This document shows, piece after piece, positions 8,534-15,898 of a stretch of 51,843 nucleotides of DNA. Positions within the stretch are counted from its first letter, which is position 1, and each line of letters begins with the position of its first letter. The position numbers and the translations under genes were made by a program. The DNA lies in the NCBI GenBank assembly GCA_001772665.1, contig MEVH01000022.1, forward strand, positions 1 through 51,843. The letters are read 5' to 3'. The notes beneath the pieces were generated by a model. It searched no databases, had not been told where the DNA came from, and was given only the letters and a program-made list of their open reading frames with translations. The stretch comes from a candidate division WWE3 bacterium RIFCSPLOWO2_01_FULL_39_13. Lineage in GTDB: Bacteria; Patescibacteriota; WWE3; 2-01-FULL-39-13.

Positions 8534-9760
8534 ATGATTAAACTGATTAACTCAAAAGTACTGCAGTATTTAGTAATTATTGTTTTTATTCGTTTTCTGT
8601 TTGGATTCTCGCTTTTTATCTTAGCCGGATATCTCGCGGGACTACTTATTTTCAATTTATCATCGCGCATTAATTCAAAGAGTACAATCAACCAGAATAT
8701 ATTTTTAGTAATCTTTGGAATAGCAGTAGTTTTGCTGTTTAATAATAATCCCCTTATGACTGCATCCTTTTTGATAGGAGCAAATACAGCCAATTATTTT
8801 TTGCGCCTCGGTTCAACAAACAGCATGCACAATACGGCAGTAAATCTTTTAAACATAATATGCCTTTCTGGTATCACTCTTGTAAGCGGAATACAAAAGT
8901 TCAGAGGATTCAATAACCTAGATCCTTTTAATATAGAAATAAGTATTCCTCTTTTTATTTTGACAATTCTTGCCGGATATTTTTTGCTTAAGGCAATCTC
9001 AGGCTTTCTCAGCTTAAGAAAAATAAATCCAGTGCACTCGGCGGTAGTCACCACTGCTGTACTTGGATTATCTTCGTATTTCATATCCTACAGCTTTTTT
9101 AAAGAAATAGGCACAGAAACAATAGCTGTTCCATTAATCGGAGGTCTTTTGACCGCGCTTCTAAATGTAATTATCAAAGGCAAGAATATCGCCAAAGTTA
9201 TTTTAGAGATATTTTTTCTTCTGATAGTTCCATATCAGATGGCAGGGCTTACCGGAATACTTTTATCCATGCTCAGCTATGCTCTTTTGTCTGAAAGCTT
9301 TTCTTCTGCTATTTGGGAGAAAATTTCAATAGAGAAAATATCATATCTTGCGCTTGCTCCAATACTCTTTTTGTTTGCATCGTCTGAAATACGCGAAAAC
9401 GAGGGTCTTATTACACGGTTCAATTTAGCAAGCGGATACCAGACTGGATGGCTATTCGTATCGCTGGCAATTTATATATATTTCCCGAAAATGCTTGACA
9501 CTTTGAAAAATTTCTTTAAAAGCAACGAAATAGTGCAGTTCTTTCCATTAACGGCACTTTTAATCTGTCTTGCTGTACTGATTTTTATTTTCAGGACAGG
9601 AAGAGATGAAGCAGTATCATCTTTAATAATTGCAGGAGGTGTTTATTTATTTATAAATAGTTTGTCAGGCGAAAAAGGGGAAGGCGAAAGCCGATCTGTT
9701 ATCTCAGCGGTGGCTAACTTTGCCGGATCAATTGCTCTTTTTGCGCTTGCTAAAATTTAA
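8534..9760 (+). CDS. Polytopic membrane protein of unknown function
   Basis: 408 residues, almost entirely hydrophobic, with roughly ten to twelve predicted membrane segments separated by short loops and no large soluble domain. I recognise no family motif. It starts 3 nt after the gyrB stop and ends 2 nt before the pyrophosphatase gene, so it is surely transcribed and probably translated together with them. A membrane-bound partner of the soluble pyrophosphatase or a transporter are both possible; neither is shown by the sequence. Confidence 0.75.
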   Translation: MIKLINSKVLQYLVIIVFIRFLFGFSLFILAGYLAGLLIFNLSSRINSKSTINQNIFLVIFGIAVVLLFNNNPLMTASFLIGANTANYFLRLGSTNSMHNTAVNLLNIICLSGITLVSGIQKFRGFNNLDPFNIEISIPLFILTILAGYFLLKAISGFLSLRKINPVHSAVVTTAVLGLSSYFISYSFFKEIGTETIAVPLIGGLLTALLNVIIKGKNIAKVILEIFFLLIVPYQMAGLTGILLSMLSYALLSESFSSAIWEKISIEKISYLALAPILFLFASSEIRENEGLITRFNLASGYQTGWLFVSLAIYIYFPKMLDTLKNFFKSNEIVQFFPLTALLICLAVLIFIFRTGRDEAVSSLIIAGGVYLFINSLSGEKGEGESRSVISAVANFAGSIALFALAKI

Positions 9761-9762
9761 AA

Positions 9763-10341
9763 ATGAATCTTTTTCATGGAATAAAACAGGACAAAGCTCC
9801 TCAGGTGTTAAAATTAGTTTCTGAAATCGCTAAGGGAGATTTTGTAAAATATGAGTATAACAACGAGTATGGGGTACTTGAAGTAGATAGAATTCTGTAC
9901 GGTCCGGTTCATTACCCGGTTGTTTATGCAGATGTTCCGCGTACCTGGAATACACATGACGGCGATCCGCTTGATGCTGTTGTATATACTACAGGAAATA
10001 TTGTCCCCGGCGCCATAGTCCACGGAAGAGTTGTCGGCCTTATGGGAATGCTTGACAATAATGAAGAAGATTCAAAAATTATCTGTGTAAATGACCGCGA
10101 TCCAAGATATTCTCATGTTAATGGTGTTAAGGATCTCCCTGAATATGAATTAAAAGATCTGCAGACATTTATGGAGACTTACAAATACGCGCAGACCGGC
10201 CCAGGAACAGTTAAAATAACAGGCTTTAAGGACAAAGAGGAAGCTTACAAGCTTATCGAATGGTCCATGAAAGAGTACGAAAAAAAGTTTAAAGACCAGA
10301 AGAGGAGGTTTGAACCGCCGGCTGATCCAGCAGTTCTTTAA
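9763..10341 (+). CDS. ppa: Inorganic pyrophosphatase (family I)
   Basis: 192 residues. The signature DGDPLDAVV (Asp-rich metal site) follows YPVVYADVPRTWNTHDGD, and DRDPRYSHVNG gives further metal and phosphate ligands; KITGFKDKEEA is the conserved C-terminal region. It is a soluble cytoplasmic enzyme hydrolysing pyrophosphate to phosphate, which pulls biosynthetic and polymerase reactions forward. It sits 2 nt after the membrane-protein gene and 47 nt before gyrA, placing it inside a gyrase run. Confidence 0.94.
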   Translation: MNLFHGIKQDKAPQVLKLVSEIAKGDFVKYEYNNEYGVLEVDRILYGPVHYPVVYADVPRTWNTHDGDPLDAVVYTTGNIVPGAIVHGRVVGLMGMLDNNEEDSKIICVNDRDPRYSHVNGVKDLPEYELKDLQTFMETYKYAQTGPGTVKITGFKDKEEAYKLIEWSMKEYEKKFKDQKRRFEPPADPAVL

Positions 10342-10388
10342 TTAGAGACCTGCTTTCGAATCAGTTAACCGTACCGAGGATAAATACT

Positions 10389-13043
10389 ATGGCAGACGAC
10401 GACGAAAACAAACAAATAATGGGGCTGGCAGATGGCGGAACACAAAATCCTCGTCAAGCCGATAACGAGGAGCAGAATGTTGTTATCGACCCCAATAGAG
10501 GAAAAGTAATAATAACTCCAATATCCAAAGAGATGCAAAAGGCTTATCTGGACTATGCAATGAGTGTAATAGTTGCCAGAGCTCTCCCCGACGTAAGAGA
10601 CGGGCTGAAACCAGTGCAAAGAAGAATCGTTTTTGCTGCAAATGACATGCACCTTGATGCAGACGCAAGATATAGCAAATCTGCAAAGCTTGTCGGCGAG
10701 GTTATAGGAAAGTATCATCCTCATGCGGATACATCCATTTACGAAGCTCTTGTTCACATAGCGCAGGATTTCAAGTTAAGGTATCCGCTTATAGACGGAC
10801 AGGGCAACTTTGGAAATGTTGACGGCGATCCGGCAGCTGCCATGAGGTACACCGAGTGCAGGCTCGAAAGAATCGCCGATCACCTTTTAAAAGACATTGA
10901 TAAAGATACGGTAGACTTCGTTGATAACTATTCGGTGGAGTATAAAGAGCCGTTGGTTCTTCCTTCTGTAATTCCGAACCTTATGATGAATGGCGCCATT
11001 GGAATAGCGGTTGGGATGGCAACAAATATTCCTCCCCATAATCTAGGTGAGCTTATCGATGGAATAGTATTATCTCTTGATAAAGGTAAAGCCAATACGA
11101 CAGGAACAGAAACAAAGGTTATCAAGGCATATGATCTTATTGAAACCACAGTTGATATAAATCCATGGGACATCACAAACAGCCTAAGTTTAGAGGAGCT
11201 TGCAGAAGTAATAAAGGGGCCTGACTTTCCAACGGGATGTACTATTTATGACCGATCCGAGACTTTAAGCTACTTTGCAACAGGCCGGGGCAAAATTATC
11301 CAACAGGGAAAGGCAAAGATCGAAGAGCTGAAAAACGGCAGGTACGCAATTATTATTTCAGAGATCCCATTTCAGGTTAATAAATCGTCGCTTGTAGAAA
11401 AAATTGCTGAACTTGTAACTAACAAAAAAATCAAAGAAATAAGTGAGATAAGAGATGAAAGCAGCAAGAAGGATCTTAAGATAGTCGTTGAGCTCAAAAA
11501 AGAAGGCCGTCCTCAAAAGATTCTGAACTCGCTTTATAAATATACTCCTCTTCAATCTGCTTTTAATGTCAACATGCTGGCACTGGTCAACGGTGAACCT
11601 GAAACGCTCGGATTAAAGCAATACATAGAAGAATTTATCAAACACAGAAGAAATGTTGTAACCAGAAGAACTATTTACGATCTGAAAAAAGCCCGCGAGC
11701 GGGAGCACATTTTAGAGGGATTAAAAATAGCCCTTGATTTTATTGATGAGGTAATTGACCTTATCAGAAAATCCCAAGATTCTGATGAGGCGAAAGATAA
11801 ACTTGTAAAAAGATTCAATCTGACAGAAATTCAGGCGCAGGCGATTTTAGATATGCAGCTTAGAAGGCTCGCTGCTTTAGAAAGAGAAAAAATCGAAAAT
11901 GAACTTGCCGAAATTCAGAAAAACATCAATAGATTTATCTTGATACTCAAAAGTCCCGAAGAGATGATAAAAATCATTAAATCAGAGCTTCTTGAAATAA
12001 AGGATAAGTTTGCAGATCAAAGAAAAACCAAAGTTGTCAAAGGCCGGGTAGGCGAATTCGAAGAAGAGGATTTAATATCAAATGAAAGTACCCTGATTTC
12101 AATTACTGAGTCAGGATATATTAAAAGGATAAAACCGTCGACATATAAAATTCAAAGTCGTGGCGGAAAGGGCGTAATGGGAGCAAAAATCAAGTCAGAG
12201 GATGAGGTGTCTATGCTCAGGCATGCCGAAACACACGACAGAATATTATTTTTGTCAGACAAAGGGAAAATTTATGAAAAGCGCGTCTGGGATATACCCG
12301 AAGGATCACGCACAAGCAAAGGAACTGCAGTTGTGAATCTTCTTGAAATGGAATCAAGCGAAAGACTTGCCGAAGTAATAACTCTTGATAAAGAAGCAGA
12401 AAAGAAAAAGGATAAAATGTTCCTTTTGACAGCAACAAAACTTGGGCAGATCAAAAAGACAGAAATTTCACAGTTTGAAAACATAAGAAGAACGGGAATT
12501 GTTGCAATAAGCCTAAAGCCCAGCGATTTTGTTATAAGCACAAAACTGACAGACGGCAGCAATGATGTTATTCTCGTAAGCTCAAAAGGCAAATCTATAA
12601 GGTTTAAAGAAAAGGATGTGAGACCGATGGGAAGATCAGCTTCAGGAGTTCGGGGAATTAAGATAAAAGGAGACGACTATGTTGTCAGTATGGAGGTCAT
12701 CTCAAACAGAGATAAAGACAGCGGAAAGCTTTTCACCCTTACTTCACACGGATACGGCAAAATGAGCAGTTTATTAGACTTCTCTATACAAAACCGCGGG
12801 GGAAGCGGAATAATCGCACATAAAACTACTCCAAAAACAGGAAGTGTAGTGTGCGTTAAAATAATCGATATAGAGTCCAAATCCAATGATATATTGATTA
12901 CATCCGAGCAGGGGCAGATAATAAGAATCCCAGTCACATCAGTCCCAACTCTTACAAACCGCAGTACCCAGGGAGTAATACTTATGAGACTCAATTCAGG
13001 CGACATGGTATCTGCAGCAACGATATTCGAGAAAGAGGAATAA
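10389..13043 (+). CDS. gyrA: DNA gyrase subunit A
   Basis: 884 residues. The breakage-reunion domain contains GKYHPHADTSIYEAL and the catalytic Tyr in AAAMRYTECRL (Tyr154). The quinolone-determining positions equivalent to E. coli Ser83 and Asp87 are Thr115 and Glu119. The long coiled coil and the GyrA-box-like SRGGKGVMG (about residue 590) precede a six-bladed C-terminal pinwheel, which marks gyrase over topoisomerase IV. A GAGG at 10376-10379 with 9-nt spacing is a genuine Shine-Dalgarno sequence, unlike many genes here. It lies downstream of gyrB with two genes between. Confidence 0.96.
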   Translation: MADDDENKQIMGLADGGTQNPRQADNEEQNVVIDPNRGKVIITPISKEMQKAYLDYAMSVIVARALPDVRDGLKPVQRRIVFAANDMHLDADARYSKSAKLVGEVIGKYHPHADTSIYEALVHIAQDFKLRYPLIDGQGNFGNVDGDPAAAMRYTECRLERIADHLLKDIDKDTVDFVDNYSVEYKEPLVLPSVIPNLMMNGAIGIAVGMATNIPPHNLGELIDGIVLSLDKGKANTTGTETKVIKAYDLIETTVDINPWDITNSLSLEELAEVIKGPDFPTGCTIYDRSETLSYFATGRGKIIQQGKAKIEELKNGRYAIIISEIPFQVNKSSLVEKIAELVTNKKIKEISEIRDESSKKDLKIVVELKKEGRPQKILNSLYKYTPLQSAFNVNMLALVNGEPETLGLKQYIEEFIKHRRNVVTRRTIYDLKKAREREHILEGLKIALDFIDEVIDLIRKSQDSDEAKDKLVKRFNLTEIQAQAILDMQLRRLAALEREKIENELAEIQKNINRFILILKSPEEMIKIIKSELLEIKDKFADQRKTKVVKGRVGEFEEEDLISNESTLISITESGYIKRIKPSTYKIQSRGGKGVMGAKIKSEDEVSMLRHAETHDRILFLSDKGKIYEKRVWDIPEGSRTSKGTAVVNLLEMESSERLAEVITLDKEAEKKKDKMFLLTATKLGQIKKTEISQFENIRRTGIVAISLKPSDFVISTKLTDGSNDVILVSSKGKSIRFKEKDVRPMGRSASGVRGIKIKGDDYVVSMEVISNRDKDSGKLFTLTSHGYGKMSSLLDFSIQNRGGSGIIAHKTTPKTGSVVCVKIIDIESKSNDILITSEQGQIIRIPVTSVPTLTNRSTQGVILMRLNSGDMVSAATIFEKEE

Positions 13044-13066
13044 ACAAAGTCTGATATTATTAATAC

Positions 13067-13897
13067 ATGCCAATTGGTATTTCCAGTCTGCTTCTTTTTA
13101 CCCCCGAGTTAACTGACTCTCGTGAAGAGTGGAACAAAAAAACGCAAAATTACCTTGCACTTTTGAAATCAGACAGGACTTTTAGAGATGATCCAGTTGA
13201 TCCAGCATTAATCAGGCCCGAGATAAACGATCTCGGCTATTATCAAAGTCTTAAAGATCAAAGGGGACGTGATTTACTCGGCTGGCTTCCAGTTATTCCC
13301 GTGGACGACTATTACGCAAAAGGTGAATTTGACACAAACCGGTTTCAGATATTATTTGACAAAAGATGGCTTCAGGATAGATATGGGATAAACTGGCTGT
13401 TTCATGAATTCGCACACGGGATGGATCCGTTTCTAATGTTTGTTACAAAACAAATAGATTCTAAAGTTGCAATGTGCAAGGATGAGTCTATTCCTCCAAC
13501 AGACCGTTTAAAATTATATCTGGAATCAAGAAGATTGGTTTTAGTGCGTGAAAACCGCGCATGGCATTATACAGGATATTTAACCAGAAACTTTGGAGTA
13601 GATGACGAAAAATACGCTCAACACTGCTACAATACAGCGCTTTACAAGGCAATTGACCGCATAACTTGGGTATTAATGACATATAGGACGGAAATAAGTG
13701 AAGAAAAAATGGCGAAAACAAATTTCTCGTTGCCACTTTCACTTGATATAGGCGAGACATATTTTGATACATCTACATTTAACAGATGGGCAATTAAAAC
13801 ATATAGAATTAACGAAAGGTTCGAAAAAGAACAAGCAAGGGCTAAGCAATACCACCCCGAGGTTGAGCTAATGAAACCTGAGTACAATACAATATGA
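13067..13897 (+). CDS. HExxH-containing zincin-like protein, function unknown
   Basis: 276 residues, no signal peptide. The segment WLFHEFAHGMDP (from about residue 110) has the HExxH zinc-protease signature; a downstream Glu in RENRAWHY could serve as third ligand. The remainder is rich in aromatic and charged residues and matches no family I can name. It starts 23 nt after gyrA, but a TATTAT hexamer 6 nt before the ATG could give its own leaderless transcript. A cytosolic metallopeptidase is the simplest reading. Loss of catalytic function is also possible. Confidence 0.72.
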   Translation: MPIGISSLLLFTPELTDSREEWNKKTQNYLALLKSDRTFRDDPVDPALIRPEINDLGYYQSLKDQRGRDLLGWLPVIPVDDYYAKGEFDTNRFQILFDKRWLQDRYGINWLFHEFAHGMDPFLMFVTKQIDSKVAMCKDESIPPTDRLKLYLESRRLVLVRENRAWHYTGYLTRNFGVDDEKYAQHCYNTALYKAIDRITWVLMTYRTEISEEKMAKTNFSLPLSLDIGETYFDTSTFNRWAIKTYRINERFEKEQARAKQYHPEVELMKPEYNTI

Positions 13898-13994
13898 TAC
13901 GAAGGCTTGGCTGGACAACGCAAACTTGATACCAAGAAGAAATTACAGCCAAATCTTGTCAGGCAATTTATGATTCTTACTATGCCGATTAAAG

Positions 13995-14087
13995 CCCCTG
14001 ACTCCTCCTGTCAGGGGATGAATAGGCCGGTCGCCTTTGGCGACCTCACGCAGTGAAGGCATTGGAAGTCGCCAACTCCTGTTGGCG
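13995..14087. repeat. Cluster of three short perfect hairpins
   Basis: Three inverted repeats follow each other: CCCCTGAC/GTCAGGGG (13995-14017, 7-nt loop), GGTCGCC/GGCGACC (14029-14045, 3-nt loop), and CGCCAAC/GTTGGCG (14070-14087, 4-nt loop). None has a T-run. They resemble REP-like palindromes in a spacer of about 640 bp between the HEFAH gene and rnhB, which otherwise holds a terminator and a tRNA-like sequence. Confidence 0.6.
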
Positions 14088-14098
14088 GTATTCACTAA

Positions 14099-14130
14099 AA
14101 AAGCCTCCGCCTTGGCGGAAGCCTTTCTAA
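14099..14130. terminator. Rho-independent terminator-like hairpin
   Basis: A GC-rich stem built around CTCCGCC/GGCGGAAG is flanked by an A-run on the left and by CCTTTCT on the right. It could terminate transcripts from both directions. Pairing has one bulge. Confidence 0.5.
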
Positions 14131-14337
14131 TTTCCCCCGGTGCTGTTATCGTGCACTAGGATCTCAAGATTAGAACAATAGTATCAAGTTCATATTAATT
14201 TTGTCAATGTGCCATTATGTATAGGTCTTTCTGGTGGTGTTTGTTTGAAAAAGTTAGAACCCATTTCGAGCAGAACCCTGACTAGCTTCGCACGCGCCAA
14301 AGGCGCGGGCGCGGTCAATTCTGATGCAAATCAAATT

Positions 14338-14407
14338 TGGTGGACCGAACGGGAATCGAACCCGCCGGGGGAAAGTCTTGAGATCCCCTGGCACCAGCAC
14401 TCGGCCC
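14338..14407 (-). tRNA. tRNA-like sequence, body degenerate (possible tRNA pseudogene)
   Basis: On the minus strand, GGGCCGA at the 5' side pairs with TCGGTCC at the 3' side (seven pairs with a G3-U70 wobble), followed by A73 and an encoded CCA. A good T arm (GCGGG, TTCGATT, CCCGT) is present. Only about 35 nt separate acceptor and T arm, and neither a normal D arm nor a clean five-pair anticodon stem can be drawn; the best anticodon candidate is CAA with a weak stem. The molecule would be 67 nt without CCA. It may be a decayed tRNA, a tRNA-like RNA, or a truncated tRNA. Confidence 0.45.
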
Positions 14408-14541
14408 ACACACTTCAATCGTACCGGCCAAAAGTTAAAAAATACTTTACGCATCATTAATATTCGGCAAACTTTTTTTGAACTTGCTGTGATACCATAA
14501 GAAAAGTGCCGGGGAATAAACTCAATCAAGACAAGAAAACA

Positions 14542-15273
14542 ATGAAGCTAACAAACATTAAGTACGAAAAAGAGCTGTGGGGTAGAGGATTAAAATTTGT
14601 TATAGGAGTTGATGAGGTAGGGCGGGGATGCCTAGCGGGCCCGTTAGTAGCATGTGCGGTAGCATGGTCACCAGAAATTGCGACGTTCGATTGGGAGAAA
14701 ATGAAGTCCGAAAAGGCCTCTAACGAGCTTTCATTTTTACTCGAAATTACAGACTCGAAAAAAGTTTCACCCAGAAAAAGAGAAAAGCTTGCAGATTTAA
14801 TTAAGAATTACTGCCTTGAGTACTTTATAGTAGAGGTTTCCTCAGAAGAAATCGACGAACTTGGGGTAGGGGAGGCAAACAAAAAAGCCCTAAGAAAGGC
14901 AGCTCTGGGAATAAAGAATGTGGAGCATGTTCTGGTAGATCATTTTAGTATATTTTCAAGCGAGAACAAAACCTACCAATCTCAAGACAATAGGATGATC
15001 CCTATATCAGAAACTCCTATAACTAATGGAGATTTACTTTCAATATCAATCGCATCAGCATCAATAATTGCAAAAGTCTATAGAGACAAACTCATGCGCG
15101 AGAAATTCCATCCATTATATCCAGAATATGGATTTGATAAACATGTGGGCTACGGAACAAAACTTCATTTAGAAGCAATAAGCAAATACGGCCCATGCAA
15201 AATCCACAGAAAATCATTTAGACCGATAAAGAATATGAAAGGACTTTTCGTTGACAAAAACACCGTCCCATAG
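14542..15273 (+). CDS. rnhB: Ribonuclease HII
   Basis: 243 residues from the ATG at 14542; an in-frame GTG at 14506 would add 12 residues and cannot be excluded. Catalytic motif I GVDEVGRGCLAGP is near residue 22. Later motifs are ITDSKK, VDHF, and the segment SIASASIIAKVYRD with YPEYGFDKHVGYGTK. It cleaves RNA in RNA-DNA hybrids, including single ribonucleotides in DNA. The cytoplasmic enzyme is close to the usual size. Its 3' end contains the promoter of the next gene. Confidence 0.93.
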   Translation: MKLTNIKYEKELWGRGLKFVIGVDEVGRGCLAGPLVACAVAWSPEIATFDWEKMKSEKASNELSFLLEITDSKKVSPRKREKLADLIKNYCLEYFIVEVSSEEIDELGVGEANKKALRKAALGIKNVEHVLVDHFSIFSSENKTYQSQDNRMIPISETPITNGDLLSISIASASIIAKVYRDKLMREKFHPLYPEYGFDKHVGYGTKLHLEAISKYGPCKIHRKSFRPIKNMKGLFVDKNTVP

Positions 15274-15279
15274 TATCCT
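15251..15279 (+). promoter_or_regulatory. Promoter of the 15287 gene, overlapping the rnhB end
   Basis: TTGACA (15251-15256), a 17-nt spacer and TATCCT (15274-15279), then exactly 7 nt to ATG 15287. This is a consensus -35 with ideal spacing and predicts a leaderless mRNA. The TTG of the -35 box would otherwise be read as the start of a longer ORF. Confidence 0.7.
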
Positions 15280-15286
15280 TTGGGCA

Positions 15287-15817
15287 ATGGACGAATTACT
15301 TGAATCAACACCGCTTTCTAACGAACCTAACCCTACCACTGAATCCAACCTACCAACGATCTTCGGACTGCGCACAGCATGCAGAGGAAATTTCGAAAGA
15401 CTAAAAAACAAAGAAGAAATTACCGAGGATTTTTTTTGGGATATTGACCTGGCACTTTGGGCAGTTCCTAATCCAATATTTGAGCATTTACTGTGCCGCG
15501 CTGAAGATCCTCCAATAGAGGGTGATGAATATCCATATTATTTTCAACTGGCACAAGCTCTGTCTCTTTTTTACAAGAAACTTCCTAGTCAAATAAGCCA
15601 AGCGGGATTTAGCACATATAATGAAAATGCCTCCATCTGGGTCATTGATCCTACTACAATAATGGGCCGAATAGGTCAAATGCCTCCATTAATAGCTGCG
15701 AACCTGGTCAGGCTGCAAACAAACTCAGAAGCTAAAGATTTAATAAAAACTGGTACAACAGCAGGAAATCAATACTGGTATATAAAAGTTCCGCAAGAGA
15801 ATCAATCCTTGTCATAA
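15287..15817 (+). CDS. Hypothetical protein (176 aa)
   Basis: I recognise no family. The protein is soluble and acidic, with a Pro/Glu/Asn-rich N-terminus (about 1-30) and a mixed helical body containing FFWDIDLALWAVPNP and a C-terminal YWYIKVPQEN. The ATG at 15287 is preferred over an in-frame TTG at 15251, because that TTG is the -35 box of the promoter. It follows rnhB with 13 nt between stop and ATG and precedes the VirD4-like ATPase by about 80 nt, each with its own promoter. Confidence 0.6.
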   Translation: MDELLESTPLSNEPNPTTESNLPTIFGLRTACRGNFERLKNKEEITEDFFWDIDLALWAVPNPIFEHLLCRAEDPPIEGDEYPYYFQLAQALSLFYKKLPSQISQAGFSTYNENASIWVIDPTTIMGRIGQMPPLIAANLVRLQTNSEAKDLIKTGTTAGNQYWYIKVPQENQSLS

Positions 15818-15885
15818 ACACAAAGGCATAAAACCATTCTATAACCTCTTCACCTAAAGCCTAATAAGCTAGCTTTATTTTGATG

Positions 15886-15891
15886 TATAAT
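15886..15891 (+). promoter_or_regulatory. -10 hexamer TATAAT, 7 nt before the VirD4-like gene
   Basis: A perfect TATAAT lies exactly 7 nt before the ATG at 15899, predicting transcription from the start codon. The -35 region is weak. Confidence 0.55.
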
Positions 15892-15898
15892 TTCAGTA

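Noticed and set aside
12272..13006. Minus-strand ORFs opposite gyrA
   Set aside because: Shadows of gyrA in other frames; gyrA is intact and strongly conserved throughout.
14209..14460. 83-residue plus-strand ORF
   Set aside because: It is antisense to the tRNA-like sequence and has no protein-like features.
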